A DNA stretch of 64,000 nt from Natrinema ejinorense (GTDB lineage Archaea; Halobacteriota; Halobacteria; Halobacteriales; Natrialbaceae), in contig NZ_NXNI01000002.1 in the NCBI RefSeq assembly GCF_002494345.1, positions 186,001-250,000 on the forward strand, written 5' to 3'. The position numbers were made by a program, and so were the translations under genes. The notes under the pieces are model-generated. The model worked only from the letters and a program-made list of their open reading frames with translations, was not told the DNA's origin and did not search any database. Positions 53,161 through 62,170 of this stretch are shown piece after piece. Positions within the stretch are counted from its first letter, which is position 1. Every line of letters begins with the position of its first letter.

Positions 53161-54264
53161 ATGGCACAACGCCACTCACGCCTGTCGCGGCGACGGGTCC
53201 TCAAAGCATCGAGTATCGGAGTCGCGAGCGCGCTCGCCGGCTGTACCGGTGGCGGAAACGGAACCAGCAACGGTAACACCGGCCTCACTATCACCGTCCC
53301 CGCCTCCGGGTACTGGGTCGTGATGATGAAACATCTGGAGTCGGAAAACGTTCTGAGTAACAATCTCGAGGAAGCCGGCTACGAGATCGAGGATCTTCAG
53401 TACACGTGGGACGGCGCACCCTTGTTCGCGGCGGGGCAAGCTGACATCAGCCACCTCGCCGGCCTCGAGATGGCTCGACTCGGATCGCAACAGGAGATGG
53501 AAACGGTCGTTTCGGGGCAACTGACGACGAACTTCCTCGGTATTTGGACCCGTCCCGGAACCCCGTACGATCCTGACGAAGCCGGCAGCAAACAGGCGGC
53601 TGTTGACAAGATCATCAGCGATAACACGGAGTTCCTCATCGATGGCTGGGGGAGTGGGACGATTCCACCGGCACGAATCGCGATGGACGAATACGGGTAT
53701 GCGTTCGAAGAGAACGGCGACTTCAACGTCGTCACCGCAGAGCTCACTGCGATTCCGACGTTGATCGCCGACGGAACGGCGGATGTCGGTCTCTTGAGCC
53801 CGATGCACGGCGCTGGCCAACTGGTGTTAGACGAGGATATCAAACCGATTCTGCAGTATCCGTCGTGGTCGAACGAACAGATCGGCTACGTCCCATCGCT
53901 CACCAACGTAACGGTCAGTCAATCGTTCTTCGACGAGAACGCCGAGGCGGTACAGGCCATGGTCGACACGTGGGACGAAGGATTGCGGTGGTTGCACGAA
54001 ACCGGTAGCGACGCGCTCGAAACCGAGGACGATCTCACCGACCTCGGCTGTCGAACGATGGAGGGGGGTGAATACGCCATGGAATGGGGGCTCGGTAATC
54101 AGGACGTCCCATACGCCCTCTCGACGTCTGCTGTCCACGAAAGCGGCTACATGACCGACGAGTACGTTGCTGGTCAGATAAGTTTCCTCGAATCGGTTGC
54201 GGAGCGCGGCATGGTCCCATCCGATTGGAAGGAGTACGTCTCCTTTGAGAAAGTAGAGCAGTGA
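53161..54264 (+). CDS. ABC transporter solute-binding lipoprotein (NMT1/TauA-like), Tat-exported
   Basis: The 367-residue protein starts with a twin-Arg signal (SRRRVLKASS, residues 9-18) and lipobox ALAGC with Cys28, then a Gly/Asn/Ser linker, so it is a membrane-anchored extracellular lipoprotein. The mature part has the type-2 binding-protein fold (ITVPASGYWVVMMKHLES; GTADVGLLSPMHGAG) found in NMT1/thiamine-precursor, taurine and nitrate/sulfonate systems. A partner permease of the SsuC/TauC type is encoded at the right edge, 9 kb away; no ATPase is in the window. The ligand is unknown. Confidence 0.88.
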   Translation: MAQRHSRLSRRRVLKASSIGVASALAGCTGGGNGTSNGNTGLTITVPASGYWVVMMKHLESENVLSNNLEEAGYEIEDLQYTWDGAPLFAAGQADISHLAGLEMARLGSQQEMETVVSGQLTTNFLGIWTRPGTPYDPDEAGSKQAAVDKIISDNTEFLIDGWGSGTIPPARIAMDEYGYAFEENGDFNVVTAELTAIPTLIADGTADVGLLSPMHGAGQLVLDEDIKPILQYPSWSNEQIGYVPSLTNVTVSQSFFDENAEAVQAMVDTWDEGLRWLHETGSDALETEDDLTDLGCRTMEGGEYAMEWGLGNQDVPYALSTSAVHESGYMTDEYVAGQISFLESVAERGMVPSDWKEYVSFEKVEQ

Positions 54265-54876
54265 CCGGGTGGTACCGTCCGATGTCACCCCCCGTCGTCG
54301 AATGAGATTCGTCACGGATTCCACGGGGGAGTTCCCGGTGAACGAGCTCCCGTTGATTTCCAGTAGCGCCGCCATGTCGATGGGTCGCTGGCAGACGAGC
54401 CTGTCCGTCTCGGTGGAGGGATACCCGTTGGTCGGGTTTCGCTCGAAGATGGCTTGAACACGCTAACGGGGCGTTCGGTTCACACTCGGCCACCCATCTC
54501 AACCGTGAGTGTTTTTCGTATCGGCTAGTATACTGGACCGATCGTGGCTTCCTGACGACCACTGTGCTAGTTCGAGCTGCGAAGGACTGTCCATCTGTAT
54601 CCGACTCCGGAGGGGGGTTCGATACTCCAAATGGGTCGATCTGCGCGATTGCTATCGACTTCGTACAGTTGACTCCCGTATTTCGGGACCGTGTGCTCTG
54701 GCTGAGCCACGAAGCGCGTGTCGCGGGATCCTTGTACCGCCGTCGGGACTGCTTGACACTCTTCCGTCGATCCCCGCCACTCGTGCACGATCCAGTCAGG
54801 CAGCTTTCTTATTTACATCCATAAGTGTGTAAATGGCTATTGTTAACAAGATTTTATACGTTCCGCCGACCGCGTC
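54265..54876. other. Intergenic region with a possible gene remnant
   Basis: A leftward frame over about 54290-54455 reads protein-like (IFERNPTNGYPSTETDRLV, then CQRPIDMAALLEING), but I cannot identify it and it may be an antisense shadow. An inverted repeat ATTTACA-N10-TGTAAAT lies near 54812-54835, before TATA-like TTTTATACG at about 54852-54860, which is followed by the IclR gene end rather than a start. Confidence 0.35.
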
Positions 54877-55650
54877 TTACTCGTCACGAAACGCGATATT
54901 CAACTCGAGTTCGTTCGCGACGCCGAGCAGGAGGTCGGGGTACTCGTTCTTCAGTTTCTCGCCCTGGAAACGGCTCGTCGGCCCGGTGATGCTTATGCCA
55001 CCGATAACGTCGTCGCCGTCGAGTATGGGGACGCCGACTGCACGAAGACCTTCGATGAGTTCCTGGTCGTTGTACGCGATCGATGTCTCCCGGATTTCGG
55101 TTAATTCGTCCAGTAGCTCGTCGGCATCGGTAATCGTGTGCTGCGTCAACTCCTCGAGACCCTGTGATTCGACGATTTCTTCGACTCGCTGTGTTGGATA
55201 GTGTGCCAGGATCGCTTTTCCGGCTGCGGAGGCGTGCAGCGGTATCGAACGGCCGATCCGCGTATTCGTGTGGACGGCGTTTTCTCCCACCTCTCGGTGC
55301 ACGAAGATGCCGGTTCCGTGTTCTTCGACGATGAATTCGGCACGCTCGTCGGTCCTCTCTGCGAGTTTTTCTATTTTCGGCTCTATCATCTCGTATACCG
55401 ATTTGCGAGTTCTGACGTACTCTCCGACATCGAGGAACTGCATGCCGGGATAATATTTCTCTGATTCTTTTATTACGTATCCCTGTCGTTCTAACGACGT
55501 GAGGTGGCGATACGCGGAACTTCTGGAGAGATCGAGATGGTTGGCGACTTCGGTAAACGAAAGTCCATCTTCCCGCATCAGTAATTCGACGATTTGGAAA
55601 ATTCGCTCCGTCGTTTTGATCCGATCTTGGCTCTCGGTATCGCTTTCCAT
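54877..55650 (-). CDS. IclR family transcriptional regulator
   Basis: The 257-residue regulator has an N-terminal winged helix (IFQIVELLMREDGLSFTEVA, then DLSRSSAYRHLTSLERQGYV) and a C-terminal effector domain with SIPLHASAAGKAILAH and the end region DDVIGGISITGPTSRF. IclR proteins bind palindromes and control catabolic genes in response to organic acids, sugar acids or aromatics. It is the only classical catabolic regulator in the window, so it may control neighbouring genes or sites such as the palindromes noted elsewhere; no direct evidence. It is transcribed toward the solute-binding protein gene. Confidence 0.93.
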   Translation of the reverse strand: MESDTESQDRIKTTERIFQIVELLMREDGLSFTEVANHLDLSRSSAYRHLTSLERQGYVIKESEKYYPGMQFLDVGEYVRTRKSVYEMIEPKIEKLAERTDERAEFIVEEHGTGIFVHREVGENAVHTNTRIGRSIPLHASAAGKAILAHYPTQRVEEIVESQGLEELTQHTITDADELLDELTEIRETSIAYNDQELIEGLRAVGVPILDGDDVIGGISITGPTSRFQGEKLKNEYPDLLLGVANELELNIAFRDE

Positions 55651-55856
55651 CGTACCCTTTCCTGGTATGGCATTTCACATCAATGTTTCGGATAGCGGGA
55701 CTCCGACCGATGGGATACCATTTCGAAATGATGGGTAACGAGATATTACTGTCGGACGAAGCGATAAAACCGCGCTTGGACCCGCAAATCAGATGAGTAC
55801 GCGGAATCAGTGACTTATCCGACCAATCGGTGTCCGGATAATCGAACGCGTCCTAT

Positions 55857-56861
55857 TTACTGGTCGTTCCAGTCGTACAGGCCCCGGAGATCCTCGCCGA
55901 CGGACTCGATCTGATGCTCGGAGTCAGCACGGCGAAGCTGGTGATACGACGGCCGTCCACACTGGTTCTCCGAAATCCACTTTCGGGCGAACTCGCCGGT
56001 TTGTACCCGTTCGAGCGCCTCTTGCATGTTCTCCCGGACCTGATCGTCGACGATATGTCGTCCCTCTTCCAATCCGCCGAATTCCGCGGTATCCGAGACG
56101 GAATGCCACATGTTCTCCAGTCCGCCTTCGTAAATGAGATCGACGATGAGTTTGAGTTCGTTCAGACACTCGAAGTACGCGATTTCGGGACTGTACCCGT
56201 TCTCGACGAGGGTTTCGAATCCGAGCTTGATGAGTTCGGTAACGCCCCCACAGAGGACGGCCTGTTCGCCGAAGAGATCTGATTCGACTTCTTCTTGGAA
56301 CGTCGTTTTGATGACTCCGGCACGAGCACAGCCGATCTTCTGGGCGTAGGTCAGCGCTTTCGTTTCAGCGTCACCGGTCACGTTCTGATACACGGCGAGG
56401 AGTCCCGGTGTTCCCTGATCACGGTTGTAGTTCCGCCGTACCAGGTGCCCCGGACTCTTCGGCGCGACCATCGTCACGTTGACGTCCGCTGGCGGCTCGA
56501 TCTGGGAGTAATGGATACTGAAGCCGTGTGCGAACTGGAGCGTATCTCCCGCCTCGAGGTGGTCTTCGACCTGGTTGTAAACCGGGATATGCGCGCGGTC
56601 GGGAACGAGAATCGAAACGATGTCTCCGGCTTTTGCCGCTTCGGGGACCGTTCGAACGTCGAGCCCCTCGTCTTCCGCTGCCTCCCAGGAGGCGGAGCCT
56701 TCCCGCAGTCCGACGACGACGTCGACGCCGCTGTCGTAGAGGTTCAACGCGTGTGCGTGGCCCTGGCTACCGTATCCGAGAACGGCAACCGTCTCGTCGT
56801 CGAGCGCCGCCGCGTCGGCGTCCTGTTCATGGTACACTGTAGAGCTGAAGTTATCGGCCAT
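55857..56861 (-). CDS. ilvC: Ketol-acid reductoisomerase (stand-alone, diverged)
   Basis: The 334-residue class I KARI converts 2-acetolactate to 2,3-dihydroxyisovalerate with NADPH. Seen: GYGSQGHAHALNL (30-42), VVVGLREGSASWE, AHGFSIHY, Lys in VAPKSPGHLVRR, Mg ligands in EVESDLFGEQAVL and ECLNELKLIVDLIYEGG, and Ser in HSVSDTAE. Two usually conserved stretches differ: AHGFSIHYSQI rather than NIHYGQI, and RRNYNRDQGTPGLLAVYQNV rather than the REYxxGxGVP...QD form. There are no ilvB, ilvN, leu or ilvD neighbours. It may be a second copy recruited to another branched hydroxyketo acid. TATA on the minus strand at 56887-56900. Confidence 0.88.
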   Translation of the reverse strand: MADNFSSTVYHEQDADAAALDDETVAVLGYGSQGHAHALNLYDSGVDVVVGLREGSASWEAAEDEGLDVRTVPEAAKAGDIVSILVPDRAHIPVYNQVEDHLEAGDTLQFAHGFSIHYSQIEPPADVNVTMVAPKSPGHLVRRNYNRDQGTPGLLAVYQNVTGDAETKALTYAQKIGCARAGVIKTTFQEEVESDLFGEQAVLCGGVTELIKLGFETLVENGYSPEIAYFECLNELKLIVDLIYEGGLENMWHSVSDTAEFGGLEEGRHIVDDQVRENMQEALERVQTGEFARKWISENQCGRPSYHQLRRADSEHQIESVGEDLRGLYDWNDQ

Positions 56862-56886
56862 GTTCGTGAGTCACTCTCTAACCCGC

Positions 56887-56900
56887 TTGTAAATAAGTTT
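56887..56900 (-). promoter_or_regulatory. TATA box of the ketol-acid reductoisomerase gene
   Basis: AAACTTATTTACAA on the minus strand is 26-39 bases before the ATG at 56861. Confidence 0.55.
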
Positions 56901-57047
56901 CGCTCCCGCATTACGGTACTGACACTTGGCAAAGGGAAGCGGAGAGACATATATCTCTAACCCGCCACCGGCACACCGGTAGCTCGGTCGAATGCTCCCC
57001 ACGCAATCTTCGCGGTTGTCGTCACCAGTCGGCAGGAGTGGTAGGTG

Positions 57048-57058
57048 GATTTAAGTGA
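57048..57058 (+). promoter_or_regulatory. TATA-like element of the UspA gene
   Basis: GATTTAAGTGA lies 22-32 bases before the ATG at 57080. Confidence 0.5.
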
Positions 57059-57079
57059 CCATACGCCCTTCCCATCGAT

Positions 57080-57526
57080 ATGACGATACTGGCAGCTACT
57101 GACGCTAAGAACGCTCCCGATCGAGTCGTCGAAGTCGCCGCTGATCTCGCGGACGCATACGACGACGAGCTCATCGTGTTACACGTCCTCGAGGAGGGTG
57201 AAAGCGAAGAACTCCCCCTGGATTCGGGCGCGTATACGTACAGCGGCGACACGCAGGGCGAGGAGTACAACCGAGCCGACCACGCCATGGAAATCGCGAC
57301 CAAAGTCCGCAACCGGACGCTCGGAAACGGCTCTTCTGCAGTGCCGCGTGGCCGATCCGGCGAACCCGAAGAACAAATCGTCAACGAGGCGAACGCGGAG
57401 GACGCTCGATACCTGGTCGTCGGTGGCCGTCAGCGCACGCCCGTTGGAAAGGTTATCTTCGGTAGTACGACGCAGTCAGTACTGCTCGATGCGGATCAGC
57501 CCGTCGTAACTGTCAGGCAAGAATAA
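57080..57526 (+). CDS. Universal stress protein, UspA family
   Basis: The 148-residue single-domain protein starts MTILAATDAKNAPDRVVEVA and ends with the nucleotide-binding loop VVGGRQRTPVGKVIFGST (Gly-x2-Gly-x9-Gly-Ser/Thr type), so it probably binds ATP. Such proteins modulate stress physiology or transporter activity. It stands between the reductoisomerase and the molybdenum hydroxylase genes; in haloarchaea single UspA genes commonly sit next to transporters or enzymes without a known partner. Confidence 0.9.
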   Translation: MTILAATDAKNAPDRVVEVAADLADAYDDELIVLHVLEEGESEELPLDSGAYTYSGDTQGEEYNRADHAMEIATKVRNRTLGNGSSAVPRGRSGEPEEQIVNEANAEDARYLVVGGRQRTPVGKVIFGSTTQSVLLDADQPVVTVRQE

Positions 57527-57649
57527 TAAGATCCCACCCGCAAGATCCCGTTCCTGTCTCGGACCGATTTTTCGCCGACCCGTCTCATTGCGTTCGACGA
57601 GCGGGTACGCCGAAGGCCCGAACCGGCAACCGCTGAGACTGAGCTTCGC

Positions 57650-60088
57650 TTACTCCTCGTCGCGGAGCTTCGACCGCAACGTATCGGGCGTGACGGGAAC
57701 CGAATCGACGGTCACGCCGAGGGGTTCGAGCGCCGCATTGACCGACGTCGGGATCACGGCCGACGCCGAGATGACGCCGCCTTCCCCCGCGCCCTTTGCC
57801 CCGCTGGCTGTAAACGGGGATGGCGTCTCACGGTGTTCGAGTTCGATCTCCGGGATGTTCTCGATCGAGGGGAGCAGATAGTCGAACATGCTCACTGCCA
57901 GTGGCTGGCCGGACTCGTCGTATGCGAACTCCTCGAGGAGCGCACCACCGATCCCGTGGGCGATCGCCCCTTCGACCTGTCCTTCGACGATCTCGGGGTT
58001 CAACACCGTCCCGCAGTCGTGCAGGGAGTAGTACTTGAGGATGTCGACCGTTCCGTCCTCGATGTCGACCTCGACGATGGGGGCGTCGGCACAGTAGGCC
58101 GTCGCCGGATACGACGGCAACTGCTCGATCAGCGCCTCGTCGTACTCCTCGAGTTGGAGCGCGGGGTTCGTGTAATCGTACGTCGCGAGATGGTCGTCGT
58201 TGTCGGTCGTCGCCGGCAGATCGGATAGGGAGAGCTGGTCGTCCCCGTCGATGCGTTCGACGCGTCCCGACTCGTAGCGCACGTCCTCGGGCTCACAGCC
58301 CCACTGCTCGGCGGCGGCCTGTTTGAGGGTATCGATGACCGCATCGCCGAGGCCGATCGCCGCACCCGAGAGCATCACCCCCATCCGGGAGGCCGCCGCG
58401 CCGAAGTCCTTCGGTGCCTCGGCACTGTTGAGGAAATTCACGTCGATATCGAACGGCGAAATATCGAGTTCGTCGGCCATCAGTTGCGTGAGGACCGTCT
58501 GGTGGCCCTGCCCGGCGGAGCTCGTCGCCAGCGAGACGACCAACGAGCCGTCCTCGTCGATGTTCGCGGCGAGGTGCTCGGGGAACTCCGCGACGTCGTC
58601 TCGCGTGCGATTCGCGATCTCTTCGTCGCTCGCTTCGAACCGCGTCGCGTAGTCGATGACGCCGGCGGAGGGTTCCAGGGTGACGGCCGGCTGGGTCCCC
58701 CGGTACTTGCCCTCTTCCCGTTTTTGTTCGACGATCTCCGGGTCCAGGAGGCCGCCCTCGCAGCGCTCGTTTTCGTCGACGATCTCCTCGATCCGCCTGA
58801 GGGCAGCGGGATAGTCTCCTGAGTCGTAGATGTTCTTCGAGGGCAGTTTGTACGGCATCTCCTCGGGCGGGATGAGGTTCTGCATCCGGAACGCCGTGGG
58901 ATCCATCCCGACCGTCCGCGCCGCTTCGTCGATAGCCATCTCGAGGGCGAACGTGTGCTGTTGGACGCCGAACCCGCGGTAGGCGGTCTGTGGGACTTTG
59001 TTCGTCAACAGGAGTTCGTACGCGTATCGGACGGTATCGATCTCGTAGGAGGTGGTGAGCACGGACTGGGGCTTCATCGCCTGTGGCAGCGGGTAGCGGG
59101 GGAACGCGCCGAGGTCGTCCTGGAACGAGATGTCCAATCCCTCGATGCTGCCGTCGTCGTCGACCGCCAGCCGGACCTGATAGTCGCGCTCACAGGAGTG
59201 TGCGTCGCCGCCCTGCAGGTACTCGATGCGATCCTCGACGAACTTCACCGGTCGATCGAGTTGGTGGCTGGCCATCCCCGCGAGGGCACAGTAGCGTGCG
59301 CCCGCGGAAATCTTCGTGCCGTAGCTGCCGCCGATGTTCTCGGGGACGTGGAGCCGAACCTTCTCCTCGGGGTAGCCCAGCGAATCGTAGACGAGATCGC
59401 CGTTGAAGGTGTACAATTGGAGGTTGCAGTGGATGTCGAAGGAGTCGGTCTCCGAATCGTACTCAGCGACGGTTCCGGCCGTCTCGAGGGGCACGCCCGA
59501 AATCCGACCCCACGAGTAGTCGCTCTCGATGACGTGATCCGCCTGTGCGAAGGTTTCTTCCACGTCGCCGAACAGGAACTCGTCGTCGTCGGCGAGATTC
59601 GTCCCGCGGTCCTCGTGGAGGAGCACCTCGTCGGTCGACGCCGAGTCGACGTCGGTGACCGGATCGAGTTGGGTGTAGTCGGCTCTGATGAGATCCACGG
59701 CGTCCTCGGCGGCGTAGCGGTCGCTCGCGACGACGAGCGCGATCGGCTCGCCGGCGAAGCGAACGCGGTCGTTCGCCAGCGCCCACTCGGAGAAGCCGAG
59801 CCGACCTGGCATCGGTTCGTAGTGTTCTTCGATATCGGTGGCCGTCAAGACGAGTTCGCAGTTGGGGTGTGCCTCGGCGGCGGCCGTGTCGATCGACTCG
59901 ATCTCAGCGTGGGCGTGTGGGGCCCGGGCGAGTGCCATATGCAGGCAGTCGGGGGGCTCGATATCGTGAACGTAGTCCACTCTGCCGGTCAAGATATCGT
60001 AGTCCTCGACGCGCCGCATCGATTGGCCCGTGTACTTCGATTCTTCCTGTTCGGTGACGGGTTGGCCGTCGACTGCGCTTTCGGACAT
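57650..60088 (-). CDS. Xanthine dehydrogenase family molybdopterin-binding (large) subunit
   Basis: The 812-residue subunit binds the Mo cofactor and hydroxylates a carbon next to N or an aldehyde. The active-site loop is QTAYRGFGVQQ (367-377), the xanthine-dehydrogenase/nicotinate-hydroxylase form, not the AYxCSFR loop of CO dehydrogenase. The catalytic Glu769 is in KGAGEGGVIS. Thus the Cox-like name usually given would be misleading: an N-heterocycle or aldehyde is the likely substrate. Its ATG overlaps the small-subunit stop by one base (TAATG), showing an operon with the 2Fe-2S subunit. The FAD subunit is encoded 2.6 kb away. Confidence 0.92.
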   Translation of the reverse strand: MSESAVDGQPVTEQEESKYTGQSMRRVEDYDILTGRVDYVHDIEPPDCLHMALARAPHAHAEIESIDTAAAEAHPNCELVLTATDIEEHYEPMPGRLGFSEWALANDRVRFAGEPIALVVASDRYAAEDAVDLIRADYTQLDPVTDVDSASTDEVLLHEDRGTNLADDDEFLFGDVEETFAQADHVIESDYSWGRISGVPLETAGTVAEYDSETDSFDIHCNLQLYTFNGDLVYDSLGYPEEKVRLHVPENIGGSYGTKISAGARYCALAGMASHQLDRPVKFVEDRIEYLQGGDAHSCERDYQVRLAVDDDGSIEGLDISFQDDLGAFPRYPLPQAMKPQSVLTTSYEIDTVRYAYELLLTNKVPQTAYRGFGVQQHTFALEMAIDEAARTVGMDPTAFRMQNLIPPEEMPYKLPSKNIYDSGDYPAALRRIEEIVDENERCEGGLLDPEIVEQKREEGKYRGTQPAVTLEPSAGVIDYATRFEASDEEIANRTRDDVAEFPEHLAANIDEDGSLVVSLATSSAGQGHQTVLTQLMADELDISPFDIDVNFLNSAEAPKDFGAAASRMGVMLSGAAIGLGDAVIDTLKQAAAEQWGCEPEDVRYESGRVERIDGDDQLSLSDLPATTDNDDHLATYDYTNPALQLEEYDEALIEQLPSYPATAYCADAPIVEVDIEDGTVDILKYYSLHDCGTVLNPEIVEGQVEGAIAHGIGGALLEEFAYDESGQPLAVSMFDYLLPSIENIPEIELEHRETPSPFTASGAKGAGEGGVISASAVIPTSVNAALEPLGVTVDSVPVTPDTLRSKLRDEE

Positions 60089-60603
60089 TACTCGTCACCC
60101 TCGATCGTTTCGGCCGCCCGGTGGACCGCGTCGTAGATCGGCTGGTAGCCGGTACAGCGACAGAGGTTTCCGCTCAGCTCCGATTCGATGGTCTCGTCGT
60201 CGGGATCGGGGTTCTCCTCGAGGAGGGCTTTCGTCGCCATGACGAAGCCGCTGGTACAGAACCCACACTGAAGCGCGTACTCCTCGTGAAACGCTTCCTG
60301 GATCGGGTGGAGTTTACCGTCTTCGGCGAGCCCTTCGACGGTTTCGACCGTTTTCCCGTCGGCTTGCACGCCGTACATGAGACAGGATTTGACCGGTTCG
60401 CCGTCGACGAGTACCGTACACGCGCCGCAGACGCCGTGTTCACAGCCGACTCGGACGCCGCTGAGTCCACACGCGTTCCGCAGGTAATCCGAGAGTTTCA
60501 GTCTGGGTTCGACCGTGTCGCTTCGTTCTTCACCGTTGATCGTTACTGCGATGTCGGAAAGTGGCTGTTCCACAGCTGTTTCTGGCTCGTTGTCCGTGGT
60601 CAT
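60088..60603 (-). CDS. Xanthine dehydrogenase family 2Fe-2S (small) subunit
   Basis: The 171-residue subunit has both [2Fe-2S] motifs: plant-ferredoxin-type Cys54, 59, 62 and 74 (CEHGVCGACTVLVDGEPVKSC) is slightly over the 20-residue limit in full, so the key run is GCEHGVCGACTVLVDGEPV; then Cys113 and 116 (QCGFCTSGF), Cys148 and 150 (NLCRCTGY). It passes electrons from the Mo site to FAD. It precedes the large subunit with a one-base overlap. The start at 60603 is supported by a TATA-like run (minus strand of 60616-60629); longer upstream frame rejected. Confidence 0.93.
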   Translation of the reverse strand: MTTDNEPETAVEQPLSDIAVTINGEERSDTVEPRLKLSDYLRNACGLSGVRVGCEHGVCGACTVLVDGEPVKSCLMYGVQADGKTVETVEGLAEDGKLHPIQEAFHEEYALQCGFCTSGFVMATKALLEENPDPDDETIESELSGNLCRCTGYQPIYDAVHRAAETIEGDE

Positions 60604-60948
60604 TGTTTGGTAGGTGTATCGTTTATTGGCGAACGAACGTGGTCGGTCTCGATAGCACGCTCGTGGGAATAGGTGGCCGACGATGTCCGCCCTCCGCCGA
60701 GGGTGTGGAACCGCGAGTCGGTCGAGGGGAACCATCGTCTTTGTGTGTTACTCTCATTCCCGGTGTACCCTATGTCGCTCCTCATCACAAATAAGCGTAT
60801 CGCACGCGGCTTCATAAGACCGCGTGCTCCTCGCTGGAACTGCCCCGGGAGGATCACGACACGAGCGCAACCGTCCTTCCGTCCGGTCGGAATTGCGTTC
60901 GGAACCGTACAGTTCGCCGTTCCAGCCGACCCATCGAGTCCGCCGATC

Positions 60949-60960
60949 AAAACATCTAAG
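60949..60960 (+). promoter_or_regulatory. TATA-like element of amidohydrolase 3
   Basis: AAAACATCTAAG lies 26-37 bases before the ATG at 60986. It is a weaker match than the AAACTATTT motif of paralogue 1. Confidence 0.4.
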
Positions 60961-60985
60961 CGCTGACCGCTCGATTACGTATTCG

Positions 60986-61954
60986 ATGCCACAGAATACT
61001 GTTGCAGACCGCGATTTCCCAATCGTCGACTTCGGTGCGCACCTGGTAACGTCCGTGCCGGACTCGATGAAAGCACTCGACGACATCATCGGCCCGATTC
61101 ACCGCGATCCCGTGCAGACGATCGAGCGATACGAGGCGGCGGGCATCGATCGCCTGGTCCTCTCTCAGCCGCCGTTCATGGGTCACGACGACGTCGAGGA
61201 AACGGCCGCGGCGAACGACGAACTGCTGGAGATCATCGAGGAACACGAACAGCTCTACGGCCTCGCTGCGCTCCCCGTCGGTGCAGGCGGCGACGCCGCT
61301 GCCGAGGAACTCGAGCGCTGTCTGGACGCGGGATACCACGGCGGCGCACTCGAGACGACGTCCCACGGTATCAAACTCTCCGACGAGGAGGTCCGGTCCG
61401 TCTTCGACGTCGCCTCGCGTGAGGGCGCACCCCTGCTCGTCCACCCGAAGATCGACGATTCGCTCCACCCTGACGTCCTCGACGACAAGTACCGGCTGAA
61501 CGCGATTTTCGGGCGCGAAGCCGCCCTCTCCGAAAGCATCTTCGAGATGATTCACATGGGCATCCTCGACGACTACCCCGACCTCGATCTGGTCTTCCAC
61601 CACCTCGGTGGCAACATCGCGAGCATGCTCGGTCGCGTTCACCTTCACCACGATATCGGCCGGTGGCCGGGACAGGAGCACATCAAGCCCTACAACGAGT
61701 TCAAACAGCAACTCGAGGAACGCATCTATATCGACTCCTCCGGGTTCTTCGGCTACCACGCCCCGGTCCGGACGGCCCTCGAGGAGCTGCCGTCCTCGCA
61801 GGTAGTGTTCGGTACCGACGCTCCCTACGAGGGGCGCTCCTCGGACGAACTGAACCGGTTTGCGACCGTCGTGACGGACGTCGCCTCCCAGACCGACGCA
61901 GCGGCGGTCCTCGGTGGAAACACGCTGGATCTCCTCGCCAACGTCGACGAGTAA
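60986..61954 (+). CDS. Amidohydrolase-2 (ACMSD-type) protein, paralogue 3
   Basis: The 322-residue TIM barrel shares long blocks with the paralogues at 18425 and 23973: LSQPPFMGHDD, LLVHPKIDDS, FHHLGGNIASMLGR, VVFGTDAPYEG and DLLANVDE. The strand-1 motif is His19-x-Val21 (GAHLVTS), so the second classical metal-binding His is lost. It lies, in the opposite orientation, between the two blocks of molybdenum hydroxylase genes and may act on the hydroxylated product (inference). Activity should be tested rather than assumed. Confidence 0.87.
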   Translation: MPQNTVADRDFPIVDFGAHLVTSVPDSMKALDDIIGPIHRDPVQTIERYEAAGIDRLVLSQPPFMGHDDVEETAAANDELLEIIEEHEQLYGLAALPVGAGGDAAAEELERCLDAGYHGGALETTSHGIKLSDEEVRSVFDVASREGAPLLVHPKIDDSLHPDVLDDKYRLNAIFGREAALSESIFEMIHMGILDDYPDLDLVFHHLGGNIASMLGRVHLHHDIGRWPGQEHIKPYNEFKQQLEERIYIDSSGFFGYHAPVRTALEELPSSQVVFGTDAPYEGRSSDELNRFATVVTDVASQTDAAAVLGGNTLDLLANVDE

Positions 61955-62170
61955 CCACCTCCGACCGGTTCGACGACTCCGCTTTTTTGGATATTGGTTC
62001 CTCCGATCGACGCTTCCCTTGGGTGTCGATTCCTCGGATGCTCGTCCCGCGTCTCCACTGATCGTCGTTCCGGCGTGTCGGTGACGGCTACTCGCGTTCG
62101 AAAAGACGAATCGGCTGCTCACTGACTGATGTCCGACGGGAGAGTCGAACGACCGCTCGTCGAAATTCGA

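Noticed and set aside
54269-54457. 62-codon rightward frame after the solute-binding protein
   Set aside because: The opposite strand reads equally protein-like, so at least one is a shadow; neither can be identified.
57650-60603. Aerobic CO dehydrogenase (CoxLS)
   Set aside because: The active-site loop is AYRGFG, not the AYxCSFR loop of true CO dehydrogenase, despite the CoxG-like partner.
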